Shown: positions 23,116 to 36,338, counted from the stretch's first letter. The stretch: 64,000 bases of DNA from Chalciporus piperatus (GCA_038093975.1 JBBPTG010000004.1:682001-746000); one strand, 5' to 3'. Notes: generated from the sequence alone by a model not told the origin. Translations and numbers: made by a program.

Positions 23116-25638
23116 ATGATGCATCTCCGACACCTACCGTCCTCCTTATCGTTCCGAGTCCTCGCACCCAGGACGCTAAGATCAGCGCAACAGCCGACGT
23201 CGTGGTACAGAATGGCGAGTACAGCCAACGCCAGTGTGGTAGGTCTGAAACCCCCAATGCACCCGTACTGCCCAAGTCGGGAGGACTCTTTCATGGTCGC
23301 ATAGCATTAAGAACTTACGATCGTTCTTCGTCAGTGGGGACTTAAGGATCCTAATCTCATCAAGACGCAAGGATACATCGATGGAAAATGGGTAGACGCG
23401 AGTACGGGCGGGACTGTCATCGTCACCAGTGCGTTTTCCTGCTCTTATTTCTTTTCCCGCTTGTAAATCATGCCTGTGTTGACATCGTACCGTCGCTACC
23501 ACAGACCCTGCGACGGAGGAGGAGCTGGGCACAGTCCCCGAGATGGGCCTCGAGGAGACCAAGGCAGCTATCGCCGCAGCCGGCAAGGCATTCCAGACCT
23601 GGGGCAAGACGACGGCAAAGGTAAGCATCGGCCATGACGACCCCCGCTGGGGAAGGGAGAGACGGCTTGATGCTTATACGGCCCATTTGCATAGCATCGC
23701 CATGACGTCCTCATGAAGTTCTTTGGGTTGCTGCAACAGCACAACGACGACCTTGCGAGAATTATCGTGCGTATCGTCTTGTGTCGAATATCGAGTGTCG
23801 GGTTCGGTCGTTCTTGACGTGTTTTATGGTAGACTTTGGAGAACGGAAAGACTTTAGCGGAGGCTAAGGTGTGTCGCACGAAATTCTTTGCAGTTTCGTG
23901 CTTTGTTTCTCATATTACTCGCAGGGTGAGAACACGTACAGTGCATCCTTCTTGGAGGTCAGTAATCATGAATGGCTATGAGTTATCCTCCAACTTACTG
24001 AATCGTTTGTGTAGTGGTATGGTGGGTGCTTCAGTCTGCTCAACGAGGAAAGACATAGAAGATGAATTTGTGATGTGTAGCCGAGGAGGCCGTTCGTACT
24101 TATGGCGGTAAGTCATCATGACGCTGTCTAGTTTGTAGGAGAGCTGCATGAACTTCTGATAGAACACGTCCCATCACCAACGCCAAACCTTCGTAACGTC
24201 GTGATCAAGCAACCCATTGGTAGGTTTCAAATGTTGCATTTGTCCTTGTCTGAAGCTCACGACCGGTTTGATAGGTGTCGTGTAAGTGCCGTTTCCGCCT
24301 CTCTGTTCCGACAACCCTCATCGTTATACCATCGACAGTTCCATCCTCACACCCTGGAACTTCCCTTCCGCAATGATCACCCGCAAGCTCGGTGCAGCCC
24401 TAGCTGCAGGGTGTACCGCGGTCATCAAACCACCGCCCGAAACCCCTTTCTCTGCGCTTGCGCTTGCGGAGGTACGTTCCTTTCCCTCAGCATTAGCTTT
24501 GACATTGAACAAACGTCAATTCAGCTCTCCCGCCGAGCAGGAGTGCCCGACGGCGTCATCAATATCGTGACCACCCAAAAGAACGTCCAGGAAGTCGGTC
24601 GCGAGATGTGCGAGAGCAAGATTGTCAAGAAGGTCTCGTTCACTGGCTCGACACCTGTAGCCAAGTCGCTGTACAGTATGTCAGCTTCTACGCTCAAGAA
24701 GTACGTCTTTCACGTTTTCTCCCGTCGTGCCACTTCCCTCGTCTTATTCTGCGTCTCTAAAAGGATGTCGATCGAGGCTGGAGGCAACGCGCCATTCATC
24801 GTCTTTGACGACGCTGACATCGAGAAGGCTGTGGAAGGTAACACCCTTTTACCCTCGACCTAGATATAACATTCATCCGCTATCCCAGGTGCCATCTTGT
24901 GCAAATTTCGCGGTTCAGGACAGACCTGCGTCTGCGCCAACCGTATCTACGTCCAGTCCTCAGTCTATGCCGACTTTGCCTCTCGACTTGCAGAGAAAGT
25001 AGCCGCATTCAAGGTCGGAAACGGACTCGACGAGATGACGTGCGTTACTCCCTAGCCTTTACCCCATATACTCTCTTTACCCTCCCAATCCTCATCACAG
25101 AACCCATGGCCCCCTCATTCACGATCGGGCCGTCGCTAAAGTCGCCCGTCACGTCGAAGACGCCGTCCAAAACGGTGCCTCCATCCTCGTCGGTGGCCAA
25201 ACCGTCAACATCGCTGGCAAAGGTACCTTCTACACCCCCACCGTCCTCTCCGACGTCCCCACCACCGCCGCCATCAACTACGAAGAAACGTTTGGACCCG
25301 TCGCGGCGCTCATCAAGTTCGAAACCGAGGAAGAAGTGATCGCGTTGGCGAATTCGGCGGACGTTGGTTTGGCGGGGTACTTTTTCAGTAGGGATGTTGG
25401 GAGGGTTTGGAGAGTTGCGGAGGCGTTGGAGGTGGGGATGGTAGGTACGAACACGGGGTTGATCAGTCATGCGAGTATTCCGTTCGGAGGTGTCAAGGAG
25501 AGTGGGCTCGGTGAGTGTTTCTGTTTTTCCGTTGATAGTGACTGATTCGACATGATGTTTTTCCCCCCAGGACGCGAGGGTGGTCATGGAATCGAAGAAT
25601 ATATGAACCAAAAGTTGATCGCTTTTGGCGGGCTCTGA
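23116..25638 (+). CDS. succinate-semialdehyde dehydrogenase
   Basis: About a dozen exons; the first is 23116-23238 and the second starts at 23335. The product has the full aldehyde dehydrogenase fold: [43 protein letters not shown], the Glu in [13 protein letters not shown], and [14 protein letters not shown] with the catalytic Cys. The C-terminal half reads [20 protein letters not shown], matching SSADH, which oxidises succinic semialdehyde to succinate in the GABA shunt. The first ~40 residues are Arg/Ser/Leu-rich without acids ([14 protein letters not shown]), so a mitochondrial location is likely. Start could be the Met at 23116, 23119 or an upstream one in frame. It is convergent with the FAH-family gene. 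Confidence 0.92.
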
Positions 25639-25876
25639 GCCACCCTCGGAGCGTGTCGAACGGATACGAGTTGTCTAAATTATCTAAACGTTGTATCACT
25701 CAAAGTCACTTCACTGCCTTGCTTTTTTTTCATCATCTCTGGCATTTTATGCATCCATGCGGGGTATGCGAACGGTATGATGGATCGACAGGTACGGTAT
25801 ATATGTAGATATCCGAGTCCAAAATCGTGCAAGGGAACGAGCATGAGAACTCTTAAACCACTTGACTGGCACGCGC

Positions 25877-27204
25877 TTAGAGCTTGGAGCGCTGACCCTC
25901 CTCGATGACGGGGTTGACGAGCGTGCCGATACCGTTACCGAGCCAAACTCTGCAGTCATCACCATGGCGGAGCACGACAACGGGCTTGCGAGCGAAACCG
26001 ACGCCGGCGGGTGTACCGGTCAAGATGACGGAGCCTGGCTCGAGGGTTGTGGCTTGGGAGAGGAAGGCGATCGTTTGGCGGACGTTGAAGATTTGGTCTC
26101 TGGAGGGGAGGAATGGGTGAGCCACGAGTCCGTGAGGAGGATATGAACAAACAGAAAGGGAATGAAAGACAGGGAAAACGTACTTTGTGCTACCGCTCTG
26201 GAGGGTCTTGCCGTTGAGCGTGCAAGTGAGGGGAATCGCCTGAGGATCAGGGATCGCGTTGTTGGAGACGAGGCAAGGGCCGAGAGGGGTGGAGTTGTCT
26301 GGAAAGGAGATATCAGACACGTCCCTAAGACGTGGGCGAGCACTACTTACCGAAGCCCTTGGAGAAGCCCCATTGAGAGGTCGTGAGTTGGTGCTTGCGG
26401 AAGGAGACCTACGTGCACGAACGTCAGCACCACACACACATGCGCATGGTATCAGGAAGGGCGAGAACAGGACGTACGTCGTTGGCACCAGTGTATGCAA
26501 GGACGTAGTCCAGAGCGTCAGCCTCGGAGACGTCCTTGGCCGCCTTGCCAATGACGATGGTGAACTCGACTTCGTAGTCAGAGAGGTGCACTTCGACGGG
26601 CTGAGCAACCTTGGGAACCAAGATAGGTGCGTTGGGGCCAATCATAGACGAAAGGGGTTTGTAGAAGAGGATGGGTGCACTGTGGGTGGGGGACGGTGAG
26701 TACTGACCCACGCACACGGCACAACAACGAAACACTCACGCAGGTTTTGCCATCTTCGACTCAGCCTAGAGACACGGAAGAAATGATAAACAGTCGAAGC
26801 AAACGAAAAGGGGAAGGGGGGACGCACGGCATGGTCAGAGTAGTTGAGTCCGAGACAACGGACGATCTTGAGTTCCTCTCGGGAGAGAGGCGCAAGGAGT
26901 TCTTTTACGGTGAGAACATTGTTGGTCACCTGTGCAGCGGGGTCGAGAGCGGACCCAACGATCTCGTATGCTTTGATGGTCTGCCTGTTCCAAGCGGCAA
27001 GACCGACTGAGTGAAAGTGAGTCGGGCGGAAGCGGGCGGGGCAAATTTCTCTGCTTACCGTCAAGTTTGGGGTCGACCGGCTGTCCGATGTGGATCTGAG
27101 ACGTCTCAGAGGCTACGAAGCGGATGAGACGCGTCCATTGCTGTTGGCTGGTTAGTACGGGGATGGCTAGAGGATGTCGGACGTACTGTTCTGATGGGTG
27201 CCAT
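25877..27204 (-). CDS. fumarylacetoacetate hydrolase-family protein
   Basis: Several exons; the first encodes only MAPIRT (27204 down to the donor near 27187). Family signs: KIVRCLGLNYSDHA, APILFYKPLSSMIGP, the metal-site stretch HLSDYEVEFTIVIGK, ALDYVLAYTGANDVS, and near the end EPGSVILTGTPAGVGFARKP. This is the C-C bond hydrolase fold of FAHD1-like acylpyruvases and fumarylpyruvate hydrolases. The exact substrate cannot be assigned. There is no obvious targeting peptide. The stop is at 25877-25879, about 240 bases from the end of the SSADH gene. Confidence 0.88.
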
Positions 27205-27388
27205 GGTCGTGGTTCGTGTTAGCGAAGTGTTAGTAGAGTGGGAAGGCCATCACGCTCATAAGTATGTTCCTCGCTCCTCCGCATTCCCGTGTCACACCCC
27301 AGTCACGTGTGCGAAACGCGGTCGTATTTTTGGCGTGGACCGACCGGCAAAACGTCGAGCAAGAATATCTGCAATTGATCTGAACAAG

Positions 27389-28855
27389 ATGTCGATGAAG
27401 GACACGATACAGGATGCACTCGACGACGTGCGCATCTCGCTGTCGTATTCGGAGATGATACAACACTGAGACGTACCTCATCAGATCAGCTCCCCGAGTT
27501 CTTCGTCGAACCGTCGACTTCGCGCGCTTGCGGTACTGGAACAGCAACTCGCACTCGCATGTGCACCAGACGTAGAAGATGATACGATGCGCAACTTTCT
27601 GGAGCTTCAGGACACGTTCGAGTGCAATGGTGAGAGCCACGTGTTCCGACTGACACTACCTGTCATTGAACGTCGGCGATTAGTTCCTTCAAGGGTGTTT
27701 TCATGGATACAGACAGTAGCGACACAAGTAGAATCGTTGGCAGGTAAAGCGTCGAGTGACAGTGAGTCTGCTACCGCTGTTGTCTTTACACGTGTTTACC
27801 ACTCGACGTAGATGATCGAGAAACGGAACTAAATACGATTTGCTCGCAGGTGTACCAACTGCTTTCGATCGTACAGGGAATCGTCTTACATCATCAAGCA
27901 AGCAAAACATACCTCGGTCGACGGTATCCCCTCGAGGTCTGGCGCATCCCGGATGAGTGTAATGCCGTGCTAAACCCATTCAAAGATCCTGGTCGCGCTC
28001 TTGACCACATCGAGACATACATCAATGATTACTCCGGTATCGATGGGTAGTTCAAATTCCAGCCAGGCATCGGACAAGATGTCGTCAGTTGCCCACCTTT
28101 CGTCCGCGGTTCTCGATACGTTGTTGTGTGTCCTTGTTGACTCATCACCCGCATTGCGCACATTCGAGGAGGCAAACGGTGTCCAGGCTGTCGTGAAAAT
28201 ATTGAAAAGAGCGGGGACACCACGAGAAGTGAGGTGAGTGATCGGTTTTGTGCATCATCTCGTTGACACTGATGGCCAATCCAGGATGAAATGCCTGGAG
28301 TTCCTCTACTTTTACCTAATGGACGAGACAGCGCAAGATGTGAACGGAGGATTAATGTCGCTGGTGTCACAGTCGACGCCAGGCACGCCGGTGGCGACTA
28401 AAACCGGTACGCCGATGCGAACACCAGGGCCAAAGATCTTTCCGCGATCGATGACGGGTGCTTCGTCTTTGTCGTTCATTTCGTCCTCGTCCTCGTCGTC
28501 ATCATCGCCTAACAAATCAACGACATCTATTGCGAGCGATGCAAGTAGATTTCGAACGCCATCGCCGGTTAAGAAGTCGTACTCTTCGCCGGCGATTGGA
28601 GCGGACGAACCGGCTCGGGAGAGAAAGACACCGAAAGCGTTGTCGACACGACGGACGATGACTCTGCGGAATGTTGACTATGAGCCACAGAGCCCTACGA
28701 AGGGACACATGCCACGGTTGTATATCGGAGAGAGCGGGGGGGACCGAGTACGAACAACGGAGGAGAAGAAGGAAATTCTCGGCACGATGCTCGGCAATGT
28801 CGATGCATTGGTTGATGGTGTGAGAAGGGCGGGCATATGGGGGTTGTGCCAATGA
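27389..28855 (+). CDS. Cdc14 (septation initiation network, S. pombe type)
   Basis: Six exons: 27389-27444, 27490-27629, 27684-27743, 27812-27936, 27986-28233 and 28285-28855, 399 residues, phases consistent. The Cdc14 fold is seen in LRALAVLEQQLALACAPD, FLELQDTFECNVPSRV, GIVLHHQASKTYLGRRYPLE, VLVDSSPALRTFEEANGVQ and RMKCLEFLYFYLMDE. In fission yeast Cdc14 is the partner of the Sid1 kinase in the septation network and is unrelated to the Cdc14 phosphatase. The second half is a Ser/Thr/Pro-rich tail with many SP/TP sites. The donor after LE (27937, GTCTGG) and the one at 27445 are weak, so these two junctions are less certain. Confidence 0.86.
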
Positions 28856-29047
28856 CGTCAGTAACATGTTTCGGTTCCCCAAATAGAACACACAGGGGTG
28901 ACTAAAACGGGTCGAGGATGACGTTATCAGACTTTGTCATCGAAGGTCAGAGACTGAAACCGAGAGGAGACATTTATCCCATTATTATTTCATCCAGAAC
29001 ATTTTATCAGACCATTTATTATCCACTTTCTTTCCTTCTCCCATCTC

Positions 29048-30003
29048 ATGAAGTTCCCCTCCTCACTCGACAGGTCCGCTTCCCTCTTCTCTGCCTCTGT
29101 GGGCAGTGCAGTCAACCTGGGGCTCGCCTGTTACCTCTTCTCTCTCTGGAGATCTCTTTCTTGGGAGCAAGAGTCCGAGTGGGAGAGCTCAGCTTTCACC
29201 CTCAGCAGAGACGGGGCGCGTCTCATCTGTGGCCTCTTCTCAGCGTACTTTGTCGCTGCATCTGCCATCTGCGTATTCGGTCTCGTGGGCATCATAAAGG
29301 CGTGTACCCCCTGTCCGCGCTCTTTAGCATTTCTAACCCCCTCCTAGTCCATACCCCGTTTCGTTCGCATCTATCGCGACTATGTCATCGGCGACTTTGC
29401 TTTCTTCACCCTCTTGTCCGTCTTGGCATCTTCTGCCGCAGTAGATCCGTCCTCCCGCGCCCAAGTCTGCCAATACATATCCGGACAACCCGACTTCCTC
29501 AGAGGTGTCGTCGACCTCGGACTCAGTCTCGAGAACTGCGAACCGTGGTTTGAGCGCGGCCTTGTGGCGTTCATGGTCGTCTTCCTCTCTCGCACCGTCC
29601 TCCGCGTGTGTACCCTTTTCTTCCCAATTTCGCATATCCGCTCACCGTCTTCTAGATTCATTTCATCTTCTCACTGTCCAGAGTCTATTCCTACATCACC
29701 TCTGGTCACCGTTGCGATTCATCTTGCACTCACGACAACGATTACGTCCCTCTCGAGCGGATACTCCTCCTTCCCCGACCAGCTTCTTTCGCCGATGAAC
29801 TCGATCCGATTATCTATGCACCCGTACCGCTAGCACATGTCTCTCCGCAGCTGGCTGACAACCTGCGCGCGACTGTGACGGAAGCTTGGATAAGCCGTAC
29901 ACCGCTACCGTCATTTCCCGCCGGAAATGACTATTTGCTCCATAACGGCATCCGCACCAAACCGCCAGTCGGTCCGATCCATCTCAAAGACAACGCGTTC
30001 TAA
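29048..30003 (+). CDS. four-helix integral membrane protein of unknown function
   Basis: Three exons, 29048-29299, 29348-29605 and 29656-30003, about 285 residues. Exon 1 has two hydrophobic helices (VNLGLACYLFSLW; LFSAYFVAASAICVFGLVGI). Exon 2 has two more (DFAFFTLLSVLASSAA; LVAFMVVFLSRTVLRI), with an extracytosolic-looking loop holding two cysteines. The C-terminal ~100 residues are soluble, proline-rich and end at DNAF. I do not recognise a family. The first intron either uses a rare GC donor at 29300 or a GT donor at 29285; both keep the frame and differ by five residues (VGIIK). Confidence 0.72.
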
Positions 30004-32401
30004 GACCCTTAGCGAGACTCTTTTGTTTGTACTATTTCCATGGGGTCTAGTTCCTTTTTCTTAAGGCAAGCCGATAAAGTCTAGTAACTATTTTGACGAG
30101 AACCATTTTGACGACAATGTACCTGTTCTTTAGTCACGTCTGCCCAATTACGCTATGTATCATGACCTTTTGCATTGCTACAGCACTCTTATTTTCAATC
30201 CTAGTATTCATCATCTTTGCTGATTGTGCTCTGCACGGCTGCCGCGAGAGTTGACGTTTGACACAGCAAGCAACGGCCTTTACTGCACTTTGGCGAACTA
30301 CAGTAAGCAAGCACTATACTTTCAGTCAGCATAGGTCATCACCCACCTTGATTATTCCGATGAGTGGACGGAGCTTACGTTCCACATCCTCCCGGATATT
30401 TTTCTGTTTCAGGTATGGTAAACTTATAGAGCCTCGTCAGTGTGTCTCACATCGGCCAAACGAAGTGGGTAGTCACCAAGCCTGATGGGCAGTCTCAGAC
30501 TGATATCACAACAAGTCCTTTACCTGGGCCCTTGGACCTTGTGATAGCGTCTAGTAGCTGCCATGGCCGCGCTGATCGCGCCAGGTAATCCCCACTCTAT
30601 TGTACTCCCCCACATACGATCATGAACTAGTTATTTCATATTATATGTCCAACACGGTACCTAACAATCATTGAACACCAACCTTGACACCGTCGCGACT
30701 GTCATATTGTTTATTAGGTCGGCTACTTACTGGACATCATACCTGATTTTTGGAGTAGCTGACCGACAGAAAGGTCCCGAGGTCCAAAACGCGCCCATCT
30801 GAACCGATTTAGACACGGGGCCGCAGGCCAAGCCCTGGTGTGACCGCTCGTAGACTTTCGATCACACGAATAACACATTGACGGTTAACTTTGTCTCTTC
30901 CTGACTAAAGGATAACCAACCGATTGACAGGGATCCCACTGCCGGGGCCCTGTTTTGACGTGCGGAAGTACATCTGAGCGATGTGGTACGATTTGGTCTA
31001 TGACTGGGGAAATAGAACACGATCAATGTTGTTGACAAGAACAGTCTTTGAATCCATTGAATACTGCTACCGAGACGATTCGTGTGACGCACCCCCCTCC
31101 ATTCCAGGACCGTGTTATCACTCAGACTTTTGATCGGCCAACTGTTACAAAATTGAAATTGGCGGGTATCCCGCCGATCACGAGAGGTATGGATGGCAGT
31201 AAAGCGGGTCGAGCGGCCATTTCCGTCCTAAATCAACAGTTAGCTTTGCACAAAACATCCGATCGAAAGGCATCATAAGACTTGCTTCAAACGGGTGTCT
31301 AGCATGAGGTGAATCCAACTTGCAGTTGCAAACGGGTATCGCCAATTTTGAATGTATTGAGTAGATCACTATGGCACAAGTCCCATCAGCAGCTGCGTTG
31401 AATCTCACTTTGGCCATTTTGCAGATATACTCTAGCTCCTTGTCGACTTTGGAATACGGACAACGTTGAATGAATCCGGAATACACTTTTGCGAGTCAAA
31501 GATCGGGTGCGACCGGTCACTAATCAACGCGTGCAGTCGTCGTTGAATCTGGTGGATTTTGCAGACCATGGCAGGGTTCAGTAATTCAGGATTTGATGTC
31601 AGAGTCTTCAAATCTGCGTAGGCCTAGAAAAAAATCCGGCGGCAAGATAGCGTCGAGAACAACAAATTTACAATCACGAACCGCAAGCGTATCATTCAGA
31701 ATGCTTCTGTTTTTGGCTGTGCGAGGAAGAAAGGATGACACTATTTATTTTTTCGACTAATTCCTCGTAAAGGGACAACTGCACCTGGACGGTGCATCGT
31801 AGACTCGGACTTATTCAAGTCTTCGGACATCGGATCTATGGGGGGGACTGCGCCAAATGAACTGGTAAATGATGATGGACGACGCAAACCTGTAAGATTG
31901 GTGACGAATATTGGGGTGTCTGGTCCACGGGTGGTGGCTTGGATCCAAAGTGGTGGGCGGTCGTTTCCGCTCTCCATAAGCCTGTCATAGTGGGGGGTGA
32001 ACGACTGTCTTCATCCCGACTCTTTGGTTTGTCTGGGGGAGACTATAAGCCTGTGGGCGTTGGCCTATTGCATACCACAGTCCTGCTCGGCACTGATAAA
32101 CGCTCCGTCGAGTTCAGCGTGGGGATGATTCAGAGACCCGATATCCGCAACGTGCGCGGATATGACCAACTGGAATGCACATGGTAGTGATCGACCGGAT
32201 GAACCAGTACAAAGTATGAGCTTAAGCCTGGCGGTACAGTATCAATCGAGTCTGCAATGTCAGACTTTGCGTCGTCCAGCGAGCACCGTCTTGGCAGGTT
32301 TTGGTTCGAGTCGAGGGCGCTACCATCAGCCCAGTGGCTGTCGTTGTCAGGCATAATTCGCTCTCTTCTCGTACCACCACCCAGAAATAAAAACAAAAAG
32401 C
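30004..32401. other. 2.4 kb gene-poor region
   Basis: The longest gap in the window apart from the hydrophobin area. Open frames are short, lack family motifs and cannot be extended by credible splicing. I see no tRNA, no long repeat and no transposon motif. The right few hundred bases should be the promoter of the dioxygenase gene. Confidence 0.4.
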
Positions 32402-34556
32402 ATGGCGCAGGTCCGCGCACGCTCGCAGTCTCCAGCAGCCGACGGGTCTCCACACAAACGTCCTAAAACGAGTCATACGTCCGACACCGATGCTACAGAA
32501 CATTTTGCCACCGGGCTGTTCGATGCATCGAACGTCGAGCAATTGCACACGCAATATGTGGACAGCACACCGTTCAAGCACGTAGTCGTCGACACGCTGT
32601 TTCGCGACGACCTTTTGAGGAGTGTCAAGGACGAGTGTATCACTCATATCAGTTTCACGGAGAAGGAGACGGATATCTACAAGGTATGGCGCTTCTTCTC
32701 TCCAATCGATGACCCAAGGCCTACGATCGACCATTGATTGAACTTACGACTGATGCTGGAAATCACAGGTAAACCAAACGGGCGACCTTGCTTCTCTCTC
32801 CTACCTCTCCGACACCCAACGTGCTCTCCTCCCAAACCTCCTTGTCCTCCGTGATGCCCTCTACTCTCCCCAATTCCGCTCCCTCCTCCGTTCGGTCACT
32901 GGTTGTGGTCCTCTCTCGGGAAAGACCCAAGACATGTCCGTCAACTCATATACCAACGGTTGCCATCTCCTCAACCACGACGACGTGATCGGAACGCGTC
33001 GGGTATCCTATATCCTCTACATGCCCCTTCCATGCGACAAACCATGGCGTGCAGAGTACGGTGGGGCTCTCGAGCTATATCCAGTACGCGAGGGCGGGGA
33101 TGTTCCCGAGCCAGACGTCGCCCCTGTGAAGACGATCCCACCAAGCTGGAACCAATTCGTGTTCTTCGAGGTGCAACCGGGGAAGAGCTTCCACTCGGTC
33201 GAAGAAGTCGTCGTAGACGAGGAAGGGCACGCACGTCTGAGTATCAGTGGTTGGTTCCATGCCGCGCAGCCCGGCGAGGAGGGCTATGTTCCCGAAGACA
33301 CGACAGTCACTCTGCAAAGCTCGCGCGAACAGCTCGTACGTGTTCTTCCGTACTACTTCGGGGTGAAATATCCATCTTGTCCCACAGACGTCGAGTGCCA
33401 GTGCCAGCGCCTGTGCTGGTGTATTCACTCAATACGACGACACTAGTGACGATGCCGTGCCGCCTCACCCAGACCTCCCTCTCTCACAAGAACACGCAGC
33501 ATTCCTCTCAAGATACATCAACCCGGTGTACCTTCAACTCCGCGCCATGAAGACGCTCATGGCACAATTCGTCAACGAGTCGAGCTTGCAACTACACCAC
33601 TTCCTCACGGATGAGCTCGCGGAGGTCCTCGACCCAGGCCTGAGAGACGCAGATGCGGAGGACGGATTGGATGGGGAGACGCGTGGCGGACAATTGCCTA
33701 GTCATGATGCTGGTGCATCACTCTCATCACCTTGGACCGTCAAGGGACCTCCTCATAAATGGAGATATTGCACGCTTGCGAAAGAACGAGAGGCGAGTTC
33801 TTCGACGTCAGCTCGTGCAAAGGCAGAGGCTATCCTCCGCGAACTTCAGGAGGTCCTCTTTCCAAGCGCGGCCTTCCGCGCGTGGCTAAGCATCTTGACG
33901 AAGCTGATTCCACTCGGTTGTGCGGTCGAGGCTAGACGGTTGAGGCCGGGGTTGGATTATACCCTAGCGACGAGCGACGAGGGCGAGTCGAGGCTTGACG
34001 TCGTGCTTGGCTTGACCCCAGATCTGGAGAATAAAAAGAAAAACGGGAATGGAAAAGCAAAGGCCAAAGCTAAAGACCAGCCTATGGCTTGGCCAGCTTC
34101 AGAGTGGGGAGGTTGGGAGGTATGATCTCCATCCTTGAACTCTAATTTTAACTTCCTGACTCCTTCATGTTTCTTGATTGCCAGTGCTATATGGCACCCC
34201 ACGACGAGGAAGATGACCCAGCAATCTACCGCTCGGGGTCTAGCAAAAAATCCCAGGCGAAAGAACACCAAGCGAGCGGGGCATCAGCCTCAAATAGTGC
34301 CGAAGCGCGGGATGACGTGGGAGACGACGCAGAGCATGACGAGGGCGAGGAGGACGGTGAAGACAGTACCCTCCTCACTGTCCTGCCATTCTTCAACTGT
34401 CTATTGCTTGTCCTGCGCGACGAGGGTGTGCTCCGTTTCGTCAAGTACGTTTCTGCCGCAGCACCAGGTTCTCGATGGGACATTTCTGCTGAGTTCGAAG
34501 TTGGTATGGTTGAGGATGATGACGAAGACGACGAAGGGCAAGAGGAAGAAGCTTGA
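32402..34556 (+). CDS. TPA1: Tpa1/OGFOD1 prolyl hydroxylase (2OG-Fe(II) oxygenase)
   Basis: Four exons: 32402-32683, 32769-33335, 33388-34119 and 34185-34556, 650 residues, every exon a whole number of codons. The N-terminal double-stranded beta-helix has LLNHDDVIGTRRVSYILY (His164, Asp166) and FHSVEEVVV (His236), the iron triad. After it come LSISGWFH and a second, non-catalytic oxygenase-like fold ending FVKYVSAAAPGSRWDISAEF. Tpa1/OGFOD1 hydroxylates a proline of ribosomal protein uS12 and influences translation termination. A Lys-rich insert (ENKKKNGNGKAKAKAK) and acidic stretches interrupt the second domain; the tail is almost all Asp/Glu. Confidence 0.94.
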
Positions 34557-34657
34557 GCTCTGGACGACGAGGTATATATGTAGAAGTATCTGTGCGATCT
34601 ACTCGATCTACTAAAAAAACCTTGCATCGGGTTGCTCTTCCCCAACTGTGACACCAG

Positions 34658-36338
34658 CTAGAATACCACCTTTTGACCTTGGCTGGGTAGAATTGCCGCA
34701 GACTGTCGCTGAGCTTGTGCCAGGGCAGCACCTGGTTTTGCACGACGTCCATACGACCGATCGTGACCACCACGATCAGGTCGATCGGGTCGTTGCGAAC
34801 GAGGCGTGTAGCTGGGTTCTTCTGCCTGTGCCTCAGTGGCATCCTCACCATCCTGTCTGACAGGCTGAGAGCGTCGCTTTGGCGGGTATGATAATCGGTC
34901 CGAATGCGGCGTCCTCCCAGTCCCACCCGTACTCCCCCGGTCTTGTTTCGGATTTCGAGGACCACCACCTCGTCGAACAGCGTCTGAAGACGCATACTCG
35001 ACTACGAGGTCTCGTCCATTCAAACGATGATTTCGAGAGTTCACGAGTGCCTCTGTAGCGTGCTCGATGCTTGTAAAGTCAACAAATGCGAACCTATTCG
35101 GTGGTTTCGCGCATATATGCAAATGAGTGCTTGCGGGGAGGAGACGATGGAAGGGAACTGACCCTTTGCAATTCCCACTATCTTCAAATGTACCCATCCG
35201 AATCTTCCGTATCCATACATCCTTGGATTTCTCCTCCCCTTCTTCCTCCTTGCCACCCTCCTGCCCTGCTCCCGCTCCCTTCCCTTTATCCTTCTCCTTG
35301 AACCGACTGTGCCGATGCGCTTCAAACAACTCCCTAATCGAGGTCTCCGTCGTGTCAAATCCAAGATTCCCAAGAAAGAGCGTCGGCGCTGGAGGTTGTT
35401 TTTGGCTACGAAGAATTTTTTGAGCGGTTTTAGATCGTGTTGTTCCATCCGGTGATATTTTCGTTGCGGGGTCTTCCTGGCCCTCTCCAGCAGCACCTTC
35501 TGATACTAAAGGTTTGGCAGGTCGTCCCGTAAAGTCGTTGCCTATACATTTATTATTATTGTTATTTTAAAAGGATACGTGAGCAAAGTGATGAATGGGG
35601 ATGGAGGAGAGATGAGACGCACCATCTTTGATGAGCAATTTTCGCCCATCGAGGTGACCCTCGGAGAGCGTAATGGCGACTACCTTGGCATCTGGCGTCG
35701 CAAAATCGACGTACGCGAACCTAGCGGTACGACACGACACAACGTAGTCTGCTAAGTGATGGCCCACAAAAAAAAAGCCTGGGGACAACAAAAACGCACC
35801 CCATGTTCTCGACCTGCAGTGGCTTCCCGCGACGCATAGGCATATGTATCCGCGTGATCTCCCCAGCGCCTTCAAAGAACGTACGCAACTTGTCTGCCGT
35901 GGTCTTGAAAGATAGATTCCCAACCCATATCGAGTTCTGGCGTTTCTGGCGTGTTGGATCCTCGGATGTCACCTTGGCCTTGGATTTTGTTTTGGAATCG
36001 GAATTTGGGGTAGGGGCTGCAGCACTTCCGTCCGCTAGCTTGATCTTTTTGCGAGGAGACGAGGAGGAAGCGTCGGTAGCAGCAGCGAGTTGTTTTTGTT
36101 TTTTCTTCTGCCGTCTCCGCTCGGCATGAGATAGGACCGGGTCGTCGTCGTCTATTACTGGGGGAAACTGCGGTGTCTCCGAGTCCTCTTCGTCGGACTC
36201 ACTTGTGTCGGAGGTGTCTGAATCATGGACGTCAGAGTTACGGTCGTCGTCGTCGTTGCCTGATGATTCGGATTCGTCTTGTTTTCTCTTTCTACTTGGT
36301 GCAGGTGAACTGCCAGATTCCGATGAGGATGATGACAT
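34658..36338 (-). CDS. NOP13: nucleolar RNA-binding protein Nop13 (two RRMs)
   Basis: Minus-strand gene of a few exons; the stop is at 34658 and the start at 36338. An N-terminal Ser/Asp/Glu-rich region with Lys/Arg clusters is followed by RRM1 (SIWVGNLSF, then GFAYVDFATPD across an intron) and RRM2 (TLFLGNLGFDTT, FAFVDFTSIEHATEAL, LNGRDLVVEYAS). The tail is Arg/Gly/Pro-rich. The arrangement is that of yeast Nop13, a pre-60S nucleolar protein. RRM2 carries a long Lys/Gly/Glu insert after its first helix (KEKDKGKGAGAG), larger than usual. Confidence 0.88.

Noticed and set aside
25045..25611. 188-codon open frame on the minus strand
   Set aside because: Mirror of the 3' exons of succinate-semialdehyde dehydrogenase; composition is Gly/Asp/Val repeats expected from antisense reading.
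32222..32734. 170-codon open frame on the minus strand
   Set aside because: Antisense to the first exon of the Tpa1/OGFOD1 gene and its leader; no motif of its own.
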